The notes under the pieces were generated by a model, which was given only the letters and a program-made list of their open reading frames with translations, did no database searches and was not told the DNA's origin. A stretch of 7,094 nucleotides of DNA from JAILEN01 sp036723975. Lineage in GTDB: Bacteria > Bacillota > Clostridia > Lachnospirales > Lachnospiraceae. Shown here piece by piece: positions 1-6,897 of the stretch. The DNA lies in NCBI GenBank assembly GCA_036723975.1, contig DAIMGJ010000031.1, positions 1 through 7,094 on the forward strand. The letters run 5' to 3'. The translations under genes and the position numbers were made by a program. Every line of letters begins with the position of its first letter. Within the stretch, counting starts at the first letter, position 1.

Positions 1-47
<47 letters not shown>

Positions 48-318
48 AGGTTTGATTCTCCCAGAACAAAGCTTAGCTTTATTCCTTGAATCCGTTTCTT
101 TACTTGGTTTTAAGTTCTCAAGTTCGAACATTCATTGACGAGAACTTTCATCTTGTGAAAGTTTCTCATAAGGTAGTTCGATGTTTCTTACGAAAATCGA
201 ACCGCCTCCACTCGCTTTGCGAGTTTCGTCGAATCTTTCAAGGTTGTTTCACTATTCAATTATCAAGGTTCTTTGTTCCGTGTTTCAGGAACTTTGTTTT
301 GTGTTCCTCACGCGAACA
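48..318 (-). other. 16S rRNA precursor leader with hairpins
   Basis: This stretch lies between the predicted rRNA transcription start (about 318) and mature 16S, and has no credible gene. It holds several inverted repeats that would fold in the transcript: TGTTC/GAACA at 302-318, right at the 5' end; GTTCC/GGAAC at 275-292; ACTCGC/GCGAGT with a 3-nt loop at 210-224; a stem of about 10 bp with one bulge at 140-167 (ACTTTC/GAAAGT extended by GAGA/TCTC); and AAAGCT-T-AGCTTT at 68-80. Such hairpins are expected in rRNA leaders, where they assist antitermination, RNase III processing and folding. The partner strand of the 16S processing stalk would lie downstream of 16S, outside the window. Short reading frames here are not supported as genes. 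Confidence 0.75.
250..271 (-). promoter_or_regulatory. possible boxA-like antitermination element
   Basis: On the minus strand this reads GAACCTTGATAATTGAATAG, which resembles the boxA-type motifs (TGTTCTTTGAAAACT-like) in Firmicute rRNA leaders and spacers that recruit the NusB/NusE antitermination complex. A second CCTTGAAAG copy follows at about 233-242. The match is partial and rests on memory of the consensus, so this is a candidate only. Confidence 0.35.
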
Positions 319-324
319 TGTTGT

Positions 325-353
325 ATATTAACACTTGGAATATGCGGTGTCAA
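325..353 (-). promoter_or_regulatory. rRNA operon promoter
   Basis: The minus strand carries a perfect -35 box TTGACA (348-353), a 17-nt spacer (331-347) and the -10 box TAATAT (325-330, 5 of 6 consensus). Transcription should start near 318. Immediately upstream, about 354-378 is strongly A/T-rich with A and T runs, as expected for an UP element that binds the RNA polymerase alpha subunit. This strength and position suit a stable-RNA promoter. It lies only about 75 nt beyond the end of the acetyltransferase gene, in the same direction. Confidence 0.9.
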
Positions 354-426
354 CAAGAAAATTAACATTTTTTTAAAGAAGTATAATTCACGTTTTTTGC
401 CCGAATTGTCCGAATTGTGTCTACAA

Positions 427-948
427 TTAATTCTCCAATATTTTTTCCATCCAAATCATATTGTAATAGCGATCAAACTTGTATCCGGACTTATGGAAAA
501 CACCGTTTTTTACAAAGCCCATATGGGAGTGAAACTCCTCACTGTTTCGGTTTAAGTATTCATCCTCTACGATAGGGTCACCGATGCAGGCATAGAGATT
601 GGTAATTCCCATAGCAAACAGTCGCTTTTCCAATTCTTCGTAAAGCATACGGCCGTATCCTTTTTTCTTTGCATCCTTGTCCAAATATATGGTAAGTTCC
701 GCACAATGATCATACGCGCTTCGATTGATAAAGGTTTGTCCATATGCGTAGCCCATTATTTTTCCGTCTTCCACTACCACCAAATAGGGATACTTTTTTT
801 GAATCGTTTCCATTCTGGATGTAAACTCCTCCAAAGATGGAGGATCAATTTCAAATGAAATTGCCGTATGCAATACATAATGTGTATAAATCTCCAATAA
901 GCGCGGTGCATCCTTTACGTTTGCAACGCGAAGTTCCGCTTTTCCCAC
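427..948 (-). CDS. GNAT N-acetyltransferase, phosphinothricin acetyltransferase-like
   Basis: The 173-aa product fits a cytoplasmic acetyl-CoA-dependent N-acetyltransferase of the GNAT fold. The acetyl-CoA pyrophosphate loop is visible as KKKGYG (residues 94-99), after the beta strand AELTIYLD (83-90) and before the helix GRMLYEELEKRL. The N-terminal part (THYVLHTAISFE, about 22-33) and the C-terminal block (NRNSEEFHSHMGF ... GYKFDRYYNMIWME) match the layout of the Pat/Bar/YncA group, which acetylates phosphinothricin, methionine sulfone or other amino-acid-like amines. The real substrate cannot be read from sequence, and the resistance label should not be taken literally. The start is GTG, because a GGAGG lies 7 nt upstream and the first in-frame ATG is only at residue 46. 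The gene begins 2 nt after the stop of the histidine phosphatase gene, so translation is probably coupled. No clear terminator separates its end from the rRNA promoter. Confidence 0.9.
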   Translation of the reverse strand: MGKAELRVANVKDAPRLLEIYTHYVLHTAISFEIDPPSLEEFTSRMETIQKKYPYLVVVEDGKIMGYAYGQTFINRSAYDHCAELTIYLDKDAKKKGYGRMLYEELEKRLFAMGITNLYACIGDPIVEDEYLNRNSEEFHSHMGFVKNGVFHKSGYKFDRYYNMIWMEKILEN

Positions 949-950
949 CT

Positions 951-1502
951 TTATACCTCCAGTTCATAAAGTTCACAATTTTTTAAAAGAGCAGTCCAAA
1001 AATCCTTCAACGGAATCTTCTTGTAATAACTGATAACACCTGCAAAAATTGCACCATGGCCAACAATTAAAATGTTCTCCTTAGAAACATCATGTTTCTT
1101 TAATATTTCTTCTATTCCTTCTGCACCACGTTGCATTAAGGATTCTAATGATTCCACCCCATCTGTCGGAACATATGCCTCCGGTGAAAAAAACAAGGGA
1201 TATAAAGGATGCTTTTCATTGTCGTAGATTCCTTCATCACCTTCATATGGTCCAAAACACATTTCCTTAAAATGCTCATCTATAATGATTGGCGTATTTT
1301 GCTCTCCCAAAAACAGCCTCGCCGTTTCTTTTGCACGATTGAGCGGAGAACAATAACAACAAGAAAACGAAATATTCTTATACAGTTTATGAGCATCCAA
1401 TGCCATTTGTCTTCCGGTATCATTTAAAGGAATATCCGTAATCCCCTGTAATCTATGAATTTTATTCCAATCTGTTTGTCCATGTCTTAATAGATAAATC
1501 AT
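951..1502 (-). CDS. histidine phosphatase superfamily protein (phosphoglycerate mutase-like)
   Basis: The 183-aa product is a branch-2-type histidine phosphatase/phosphoglycerate mutase-like enzyme. The signature LLRHGQTDWN opens the protein, with the phospho-accepting His at residue 7 in RHG. Other active-site elements are Arg56 in SPLNRAKETA, the acidic block EMCFGPYEG (80-88) and the second catalytic His149 in IVGHGA. The family includes cofactor-dependent mutases, alpha-ribazole phosphatase (CobC) and broad sugar-phosphate phosphatases. At about 180 aa it is shorter than true glycolytic GpmA, so a phosphatase role is more likely. No cobalamin genes are nearby to support CobC. The ATG has an AGGA core 7 nt upstream that overlaps the TAA of radA, only 10 nt away. 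The gene therefore belongs to the radA transcript, with the acetyltransferase next. Confidence 0.92.
   Translation of the reverse strand: MIYLLRHGQTDWNKIHRLQGITDIPLNDTGRQMALDAHKLYKNISFSCCYCSPLNRAKETARLFLGEQNTPIIIDEHFKEMCFGPYEGDEGIYDNEKHPLYPLFFSPEAYVPTDGVESLESLMQRGAEGIEEILKKHDVSKENILIVGHGAIFAGVISYYKKIPLKDFWTALLKNCELYELEV
956..960 (-). promoter_or_regulatory. ribosome binding site deciding the GTG start of the acetyltransferase
   Basis: GGAGG on the minus strand lies 7 nt before the GTG at 948. It is embedded in the last sense codons (Leu-Glu-Val) of the upstream phosphatase gene, so ribosomes finishing that gene pass directly over it. Confidence 0.85.
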
Positions 1503-1512
1503 TTTTCATTCC

Positions 1513-2868
1513 TTATAGTAAGTCATAAACATCATGAACGTTTTCAACGCCAATCAGTTTTACGTCTTTTTCTTTTTGTATATTTTTTAAACATACCTTC
1601 GGCAAAACAATGGTTGTAAAGCCAAGTTTCTTCGCTTCATTAATTCTTTGCTGTGCCTGTGAAACACTGCGCACCTCTCCGCTTAAGCCCACTTCGCCAA
1701 AGCAAATCAGGCCTTCATCCACCGGACGATTCTTATAAGATGAAGCAAGTGCCAGAACAATGGCCAAATCCAGCGCAGGCTCATTCATTTTTAGGCCACC
1801 TGCAATATTTACATAGGCATCATACGTACTCAAATGAAGCCCCAAACGCTTTTCCAACACCGCCATCAAAAGATTTACGCGATTAAAGTCCACTCCATTG
1901 GCAGTTCTTCTGGGTATATTGAAATTTGTGGCACAAACAAGGGCCTGAACTTCCAAAAGAATCGGACGTGTTCCTTCCATTGAGCATGCTACAACTGAAC
2001 CGGAAGCATTATGTGGTTTACCTTCCAACATATATTGTGACGGATTCTCCACTTCTGCCAGACCGGATTCACACATTTCAAAAACACCGATTTCATTTGT
2101 TGACCCAAATCGATTCTTCACTCCGCGAAGGATTCGATATGTGCCGTGGCGTTCTCCTTCAAAATACAATACCGTATCCACCATATGCTCCAGCACTCTC
2201 GGTCCGGCAACCACACCTTCCTTGGTGACATGTCCGACAATAAATACGGTAATCCCCAATCCCTTTGCTATCTGCATAAAAACAGAGGTAGCCTGGCGCA
2301 CCTGTGTTACGCTGCCCGGCGCCGAAGAAACATCTTCGTCATACATGGTCTGTACGGAATCGATTACCACCATATCCGGCTTTTCTTTTTCTATAACCGC
2401 CTTTACCACAGAAAGGGATGTTTCGCATAATAAAGAAAGGTTCTCATTAAACTTTCCCATACGATTGGCGCGCAGTTTTATCTGCTGCATGGATTCCTCT
2501 CCGGAGATATAAAGCATCTTTAACCCCTTATCGCAAACATTTTTACAAACCTGCAATAAGAGCGTGGATTTTCCAATGCCTGGATCACCGCCAACCAAAA
2601 TCAAAGATCCTTTTACCAAGCCCCCGCCCAGTACACGATCCAGTTCCTTCATACCGGTTGACGTTCTCGTAGCGTCCGTCTCTACAACTTCATTTAACAA
2701 AGACACTTTTACATCGCTAACTGCTTTACGACTTTTGATTTCCTTTTTATCCAAAGCCTCTTCCACAAATGTATTCCATTCATGGCAGGCCGGGCACTGC
2801 CCCATCCATTTTGAGGATTCATTGCCGCAGTTTTGACAAAAAAACACCGTCGATTTTCCCTTTGCCAT
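1513..2868 (-). CDS. radA: DNA repair protein RadA (Sms)
   Basis: RadA is a RecA-like ATPase that drives branch migration of recombination intermediates and helps resolve stalled forks. From the start chosen here the protein is 451 aa, the usual length. In that numbering, a four-Cys zinc finger lies at residues 11-28 (C11, C14, C25, C28), Walker A is GGDPGIGKST (93-102), Walker B is VVIDS (167-171) and the RadA signature KNRFG is at 251-255. The C-terminal part from about residue 285 is the Lon-protease-like domain found in all RadA proteins, which lacks protease activity. An ATG four codons upstream (2880) is possible but has no SD; the GGAGGA at 2873-2878 sits 4 nt before the ATG at 2868. 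The first residues MAKGKSTVFFCQNCG also match typical RadA. A terminator hairpin lies directly upstream, so expression needs readthrough or an unseen promoter. The gene order clpC to radA is common in Firmicutes. Confidence 0.97.
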   Translation of the reverse strand: MAKGKSTVFFCQNCGNESSKWMGQCPACHEWNTFVEEALDKKEIKSRKAVSDVKVSLLNEVVETDATRTSTGMKELDRVLGGGLVKGSLILVGGDPGIGKSTLLLQVCKNVCDKGLKMLYISGEESMQQIKLRANRMGKFNENLSLLCETSLSVVKAVIEKEKPDMVVIDSVQTMYDEDVSSAPGSVTQVRQATSVFMQIAKGLGITVFIVGHVTKEGVVAGPRVLEHMVDTVLYFEGERHGTYRILRGVKNRFGSTNEIGVFEMCESGLAEVENPSQYMLEGKPHNASGSVVACSMEGTRPILLEVQALVCATNFNIPRRTANGVDFNRVNLLMAVLEKRLGLHLSTYDAYVNIAGGLKMNEPALDLAIVLALASSYKNRPVDEGLICFGEVGLSGEVRSVSQAQQRINEAKKLGFTTIVLPKVCLKNIQKEKDVKLIGVENVHDVYDLL

Positions 2869-2872
2869 ATGT

Positions 2873-2878
2873 TCCTCC
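2873..2878 (-). promoter_or_regulatory. ribosome binding site deciding the radA start
   Basis: GGAGGA is placed 4 nt (5 nt from the GGAGG core) before the ATG at 2868. The alternative ATG at 2880 overlaps this SD and is preceded by the terminator's T-run, with no SD of its own. The downstream ATG is therefore preferred. Confidence 0.85.
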
Positions 2879-2882
2879 ATAC

Positions 2883-2909
2883 AAAAAAGGCCTTAGAAAC
2901 TCTAAGGCC
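2883..2909 (-). terminator. intrinsic terminator between the clpC group and radA
   Basis: Minus-strand order: GGCCTTAGA, a 3-nt loop (GTT), the perfect complement TCTAAGGCC, then TTTTTT (2883-2888). The 9-bp stem has GGCC at its base. This is a textbook rho-independent terminator, starting 7 nt after the stop of the small gene at 2917. The radA SD begins only 4 nt beyond the T-run. On the plus strand the hairpin is followed by CTTTTACTT, a weaker tract, and no plus-strand gene ends here. Confidence 0.88.
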
Positions 2910-2916
2910 CTTTTAC

Positions 2917-3330
2917 TTATAATCTCGTAACTTCTACAGGAATTAACTTACCTTCATCAATTTCTACACTCAAGCTGAGTTTGCCACTAAGATTTGTCTT
3001 CATGGTACCTGCATCATTTCCGTCAACTTTAATATCATATTCTGTTTCCGGTTCTAATTCCAAAGTAACCTGAGCATCCTCAAAACCTTCTACAAGAAAA
3101 GATACACCGTTTTCTGAAAGCTTCAATGAATTTACCGCAGTACCCGGAACAGATTCATATACAAATGCTCCGTTTCTTTCTAACTTCGTAATCTCTTTAA
3201 ATGTCTTTACTTTATAGAGATCTCCCTCATGCTTAAAATCATCTTTCTTACTCTTTGCTGCTAAAGAGTAATCTCCAAAACTAATGGAGCCATCTGATTC
3301 TTCGCGAATCAATTCTGATACAATAGCCAT
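2917..3330 (-). CDS. conserved clostridial protein of unknown function, 137 aa
   Basis: No catalytic motif, signal peptide or membrane segment is visible. The protein is acidic and soluble, and its alternating polar/hydrophobic pattern suggests mostly beta structure. It falls into an N-terminal part (residues 1-60, with SDGSISFGDY and YKVKTFKEITKLERNG) and a C-terminal part (about 70-137) like a small beta-sandwich (LELEPETEYDIKVDG, AGTMKTNLSGKLSLSVEI). From memory, similar clostridial proteins sometimes carry the automated name 'endosialidase'; nothing at this length supports that activity and the label should not be used. The start is secure, with AGGAGGA 4 nt before the ATG. This SD overlaps the TAG stop of clpC, and the gap between the genes is 9 nt. 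Co-transcription with clpC suggests a link to protein quality control, but that is inference. A terminator follows immediately. Confidence 0.88.
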   Translation of the reverse strand: MAIVSELIREESDGSISFGDYSLAAKSKKDDFKHEGDLYKVKTFKEITKLERNGAFVYESVPGTAVNSLKLSENGVSFLVEGFEDAQVTLELEPETEYDIKVDGNDAGTMKTNLSGKLSLSVEIDEGKLIPVEVTRL

Positions 3331-3339
3331 TTTGTCCTC

Positions 3340-5775
3340 CTATTTTCCTTCAAAAACTATTTTATCATTTTTTACAGAGACGATAATGGTCTCTTTATTT
3401 TTAAATTTTCCGGATAAGATTTCTTCCGCCAATACGTCTTCAATATCCGTTTGAATCTTTCTGCGAAGCGGTCTTGCACCAAATTTCGGATCATAAGCTT
3501 TTTCAACTATATACTTCTTTACCGCAGGTCGAATCTCAAGAGACAGATTCATCTGATCCTTGCAACGCTTCACAAGAGCATTCGTCATGATGGATACAAT
3601 CTTTGTCATATCATCCTTGTTTAATACTCTAAATACAATGGTTTCATCGATTCGATTCAAAAACTCAGGTTTAAATAAGTGCTTTAATTCATCCATAACC
3701 CTGGATTTCATGGCCTCATAATCCTGTTTTTCGCTTTCTTCACGGGAAAAACCAAGCTTCTTCGGCTCCATGATTTCCTTCGCGCCGGCATTGGATGTCA
3801 TAATAATAATAGTATTTTTAAAATCCACCTTGCGTCCCTGTGAATCTGTAATATGCCCTTCATCCAATACCTGAAGTAAAATATTAAACACATCCGGATG
3901 CGCTTTTTCAATTTCATCAAAAAGAATTACAGAATAAGGATTGCGACGAACCTTCTCGGAAAGCTGTCCGCCCTCATCATATCCTACATAACCCGGAGGT
4001 GATCCAATCATCTTGGATACGGAATGCTTTTCCATATACTCCGTCATATCCACACGAATCATAGACTCTTCCGAGCCAAAGACAGCCTCAGCCAAAGCCT
4101 TGGATACCTCTGTCTTACCTACACCGGTGGGTCCCAAAAATAAGAAGGAACCAATAGGTCTTCCCGGTTCTTTTAAGCCCACGCGACCCCGTCGAACAGC
4201 ACGTGAAACAGCCAAAACAGCATCATCCTGCCCAATAACACGCTTGTGTAAGGTGTTTTCCAACTTGGTTAAACGTTTCGTCTCGGACTCCGTCAGTTTT
4301 GACACCGGAATCTTTGTCCATGTGGACACCACCTCAGCTATATCATCATGGGTAAGAACCAACTTTTTCTGATTCTTTCGGCGAAGGTATTTTGCTTTTT
4401 CTTTTTCCACTTCCGCCATAAGTTTCTGGCGTTCCTTACGAAGCTTGGTGGCTTCTTTTAAATTGCCGGCGGTAATGGCATCATCAATCATAGGTCCGAA
4501 TTCATTGATACGATTTTCTTTTTCGTATAAATCCGTCGGATTTTTGATAGAATTCAATCTAAGCTTCGCTGCGGATTCATCCATCAAATCGATTGCCTTA
4601 TCAGGAAGAAAACGATCTGAAATATAGCGTTCGGCCAAAGAAGCACACGCATCTACGGCTTCTTCGGAAATCGTTATATTGTGATGATCCTCATATACAG
4701 ACTTTATTCCCATAAGGATCTTCTTTGTTTCCTCAACGGATGGTTCTTCCACAACGATTGGCTGGAATCTACGTTCCAACGCCGCATCCTTTTCGATATG
4801 CTTTCGATATTCTTCTAATGTCGTGGCGCCGATTACCTGAATCTCACCACGTGCCATAGCCGGTTTTAACATATTGGCCGCATCAATAGACCCTTCTGCT
4901 CCACCAGCTCCGATTAACGTATGTATCTCATCGATAAATAAAATAATATCTCCGTAAGCTGTAATCTCACGCAAAATATTCTTGATACGCTCTTCAAACT
5001 CACCACGATACTTCGTACCGGCAACCATCCCGGACAAATCCAAAGTCAGAATCCGTTTACCACGTACGGAATCCGGAACCGCACCACTTTCAATCCGCTG
5101 TGCCAAGCCTTCTACGATAGCGGTTTTTCCGACACCGGGCTCTCCTATAAGACACGGATTGTTTTTGCCTCTGCGACTCAACACCTGAATCACGCGCAAA
5201 ATCTCATCCTCGCGTCCCACAATCGGATCCAGTTTTCCCTCTGCCGCAAGCAGGGAAAGATTGCGGGAATACTGCTCCAGCATATTGGCTCTCTGCCCAC
5301 GAGATCGACCAGCAGTAGCAGCCTGTTCGCGATAATTCTGTCCTTCCTCTCCCATAGCGGAAAGTACCTGGGTAAAGAGTTTTTGCAAATCAATATCCAT
5401 GGAAGCCAAAAGTCTTGTTGCGGCACATTCCGGAGTACGTAGAATTGCAATCAAAACATGCTCCGTACCGATTTTCTTGCTCTTACATGCCTTAGCTTCT
5501 TCCTCCGCAAATTCCAGCAACGCCTCCATCTTTGGCGTAAATCCGTCGCTATCTAAAACTTTAACACCGTTTTCCTCGGCGATATACTCAAAAATCAGCT
5601 GTATAATCTGTTCTTCCGTAACATTGACTTCCGAAAGAAGATCATAAGTCAACGTATCCTTTTGCCTTAAAAGACCAAGCAAAAGATGTTCCGTACCAAT
5701 ATAGTGATGTCCAAATTTCTTGGAGATACGCTTACTATAATCAATCGCTTTTTTCAGTTGCTTTGTATATTCCAT
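3340..5775 (-). CDS. clpC: ATP-dependent Clp protease ATP-binding subunit ClpC
   Basis: ClpC is a cytosolic hexameric AAA+ unfoldase that feeds substrates to ClpP. From the start chosen here it is 811 aa, normal for ClpC. Domains in that numbering: two Clp N repeats (about 1-145); AAA-1 with Walker A GEPGVGKT (211-218) and Walker B ending FIDE (280-283); a short middle domain with a UVR-like coiled coil (about 418-460), the ClpC hallmark absent from ClpA and much shorter than in ClpB; AAA-2 with Walker A GPTGVGKT (548-555), Walker B ILFDE, Arg finger in NRID and sensor-2 GAR. The LGF tripeptide (674-676) is the loop that docks into ClpP. An ATG two codons upstream exists, but AAAAGGA abuts it with no spacing; the same SD sits 5 nt before the ATG at 5775. 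clpP, ctsR, mcsA and mcsB are not in the window. The usual ctsR-mcsA-mcsB context is replaced by a surface-protein gene, and no CtsR operator or CIRCE element was seen. Confidence 0.98.
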   Translation of the reverse strand: MEYTKQLKKAIDYSKRISKKFGHHYIGTEHLLLGLLRQKDTLTYDLLSEVNVTEEQIIQLIFEYIAEENGVKVLDSDGFTPKMEALLEFAEEEAKACKSKKIGTEHVLIAILRTPECAATRLLASMDIDLQKLFTQVLSAMGEEGQNYREQAATAGRSRGQRANMLEQYSRNLSLLAAEGKLDPIVGREDEILRVIQVLSRRGKNNPCLIGEPGVGKTAIVEGLAQRIESGAVPDSVRGKRILTLDLSGMVAGTKYRGEFEERIKNILREITAYGDIILFIDEIHTLIGAGGAEGSIDAANMLKPAMARGEIQVIGATTLEEYRKHIEKDAALERRFQPIVVEEPSVEETKKILMGIKSVYEDHHNITISEEAVDACASLAERYISDRFLPDKAIDLMDESAAKLRLNSIKNPTDLYEKENRINEFGPMIDDAITAGNLKEATKLRKERQKLMAEVEKEKAKYLRRKNQKKLVLTHDDIAEVVSTWTKIPVSKLTESETKRLTKLENTLHKRVIGQDDAVLAVSRAVRRGRVGLKEPGRPIGSFLFLGPTGVGKTEVSKALAEAVFGSEESMIRVDMTEYMEKHSVSKMIGSPPGYVGYDEGGQLSEKVRRNPYSVILFDEIEKAHPDVFNILLQVLDEGHITDSQGRKVDFKNTIIIMTSNAGAKEIMEPKKLGFSREESEKQDYEAMKSRVMDELKHLFKPEFLNRIDETIVFRVLNKDDMTKIVSIMTNALVKRCKDQMNLSLEIRPAVKKYIVEKAYDPKFGARPLRRKIQTDIEDVLAEEILSGKFKNKETIIVSVKNDKIVFEGK

Positions 5776-5780
5776 AATCA

Positions 5781-5787
5781 TCCTTTT
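5781..5787 (-). promoter_or_regulatory. ribosome binding site deciding the clpC start
   Basis: AAAAGGA is followed by TGATT and then the ATG at 5775, giving 5-nt spacing. The ATG at 5781 would overlap the SD. The site overlaps the TAA (5786-5788) of the upstream gene, which favours translational coupling. Confidence 0.8.
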
Positions 5788-6865
5788 ATAAATTGTTTAA
5801 GTCCATAAGATTAATTTCACGATTTTCGGAAGCGGTATGTTCTTTCTTTGCCGTCTCCGTCGGTACCGTTTCCTCGGACTTCTTTTCAGACAATACTTCA
5901 TTTACCACCGACATATCCAAAACAGGAACATCAGCATCTTCATCTGCTTTTTCAGTTTTAGTATCAGCCTGTTTTTCAGTTTCTCTTTCAACCGTTTTTT
6001 CTGTATTTTTAGTTTTGTCTTTCACTCTATCTGCATCTTCTTCAGTTTCGATTTTTTCCTTAAAAATAGAAGTTTCAGGATCCTGTTCTTCCAAATCACC
6101 GAAAATATCGCTTCCGTCATCTTTCGCTTCACTGTTTCTAAATACGCGAATATTGATAATAATCACAACAATAATGGCAATAACAAGAATCAATATTGTA
6201 AGTATATTGCGAATATTTTCTTTGCAATACTCTTTTACATTTGCAAACAGTTCGGATTTGTCGGATTCTTCTTCCACAGCGGATGCGCCAACTTTTGAAA
6301 GAACCTGTGTATCAGCTTTGAAATACTGAGCAGTAGAGGAATCGAACACATACCATCCCACTACACCTGCTTCATTTTCGCCGTACACATAATAGAATTC
6401 ATTGGAAACACCCTCAAACTGATATAAGTTATAAGTGCCACTTTCACTGGAATAGGATGCTTCTACTAACGCATCGGAAAACAAAGCGTCCGGAGTCATA
6501 ACAACAATATAGGAGGTTTCGGTACCAATCTTTCCGGCTTCAGGAACCGTGCCCTCGCCGGTACTCTCTGCGGAATCTCCCTCCGCAGCAGCATCCTCCG
6601 CAGGGGTCTCAGCAGGAGTTTCAGCCGTATCAGAAGCAGAACCCGTAACCGAGATCTGTGCAGAGCATCCGGACAAAGTATCAGAAGATACGATAATATT
6701 TGCCGAACCGGACTCTGCAAGTTTAAAATCAATACTACCGCTTTTTGCAGCAAAAGAAACTGTATTGCCGCTTTGCGTGTAACCGTTTACATCGCAGGAA
6801 ACAAAATTTAAAATTGTTGCATTGTATTTTACGGTAATTGTAGAAGATGCCGAACCGTTTGTCAT
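5786..6865 (-). CDS. membrane-anchored extracellular protein, 5'-truncated (cohesin-like domain remnant)
   Basis: The readable 359 aa begin inside a domain. Residues 1-75 look like the later strands of a cohesin/Ig-like beta-sandwich (SSTITVKYNATILNFVSC ... GSANIIVSS). Then come an Ala/Glu/Pro/Thr-rich linker with an AETP repeat (80-110), a second small domain (about 115-188, rich in Tyr: FYYVYGENEAGVVGWYVF), one transmembrane helix (about 219-239, very Ile/Val-rich) followed by RVFR, and a charged cytoplasmic tail of about 115 aa ending INLMDLNNL. The inferred topology is outside-in with the tail in the cytosol. No signal peptide is present, although the design requires one. The ATG at 6865 has no SD, and the frame stays open upstream only to a TGA at 6878-6880. 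The original start and about 50 or more codons are therefore probably missing, and the gene is likely a pseudogene unless rearranged. Its stop overlaps the clpC ribosome binding site. The family is not recognised with certainty. Confidence 0.75.
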   Translation of the reverse strand: MTNGSASSTITVKYNATILNFVSCDVNGYTQSGNTVSFAAKSGSIDFKLAESGSANIIVSSDTLSGCSAQISVTGSASDTAETPAETPAEDAAAEGDSAESTGEGTVPEAGKIGTETSYIVVMTPDALFSDALVEASYSSESGTYNLYQFEGVSNEFYYVYGENEAGVVGWYVFDSSTAQYFKADTQVLSKVGASAVEEESDKSELFANVKEYCKENIRNILTILILVIAIIVVIIINIRVFRNSEAKDDGSDIFGDLEEQDPETSIFKEKIETEEDADRVKDKTKNTEKTVERETEKQADTKTEKADEDADVPVLDMSVVNEVLSEKKSEETVPTETAKKEHTASENREINLMDLNNL

Positions 6866-6882
6866 TGAACCAGTGGTTCAAT
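6864..6882. repeat. 19-bp perfect palindrome at the truncation junction
   Basis: ATTGAACCA-G-TGGTTCAAT is a 9-bp inverted repeat around one central base. One half lies in the minus-strand surface-protein frame and the other half supplies the TGA that closes it. The sequence beyond it no longer resembles the surface protein. No second copy was noticed in the window. It could be a recombinase crossover or insertion target site; a terminator is unlikely because no T-run follows on either strand. Confidence 0.8.
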
Positions 6883-6897
6883 CTGGTCTGTTAACCT

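Noticed and set aside
368..410. Second rRNA promoter using a TATACT -10-like box on the minus strand
   Set aside because: No acceptable -35 box lies at 16-18 nt; the nearest TTC-type hexamers give spacers of 14 or 23 nt.
86..555. Plus-strand frames of 81 and 124 aa in the rRNA leader and over the acetyltransferase end
   Set aside because: They overlap the rRNA promoter and leader and the 3' end of a real gene. They have no SD and no family-like pattern, and the composition reflects leader hairpins.
427..948. Naming the acetyltransferase as a phosphinothricin resistance gene (pat/bar)
   Set aside because: Family resemblance does not establish the substrate, and the gene sits in a housekeeping operon.
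6130..6235. Internal minus-strand promoters for clpC in the membrane-helix coding region (TTGCAA-15-TATACT; TTGCCA-16-TATCAA)
   Set aside because: The spacing or -10 match is poor, and the region is AT-rich because it encodes Ile/Val codons, so chance matches are expected.
5793..6329. Long plus-strand open frames (178 and 153 aa) opposite the surface-protein tail
   Set aside because: They are Ser/Phe-rich low-complexity shadows of the Lys/Glu/Thr/Asp-rich coding strand, with no SD and no recognisable domain.
6864..6882. tRNA fragment or terminator at the palindrome (GGTTCAAT resembles a T-arm)
   Set aside because: No acceptor stem, anticodon arm or CCA-proximal pairing surrounds it, and no T-run follows on either strand.
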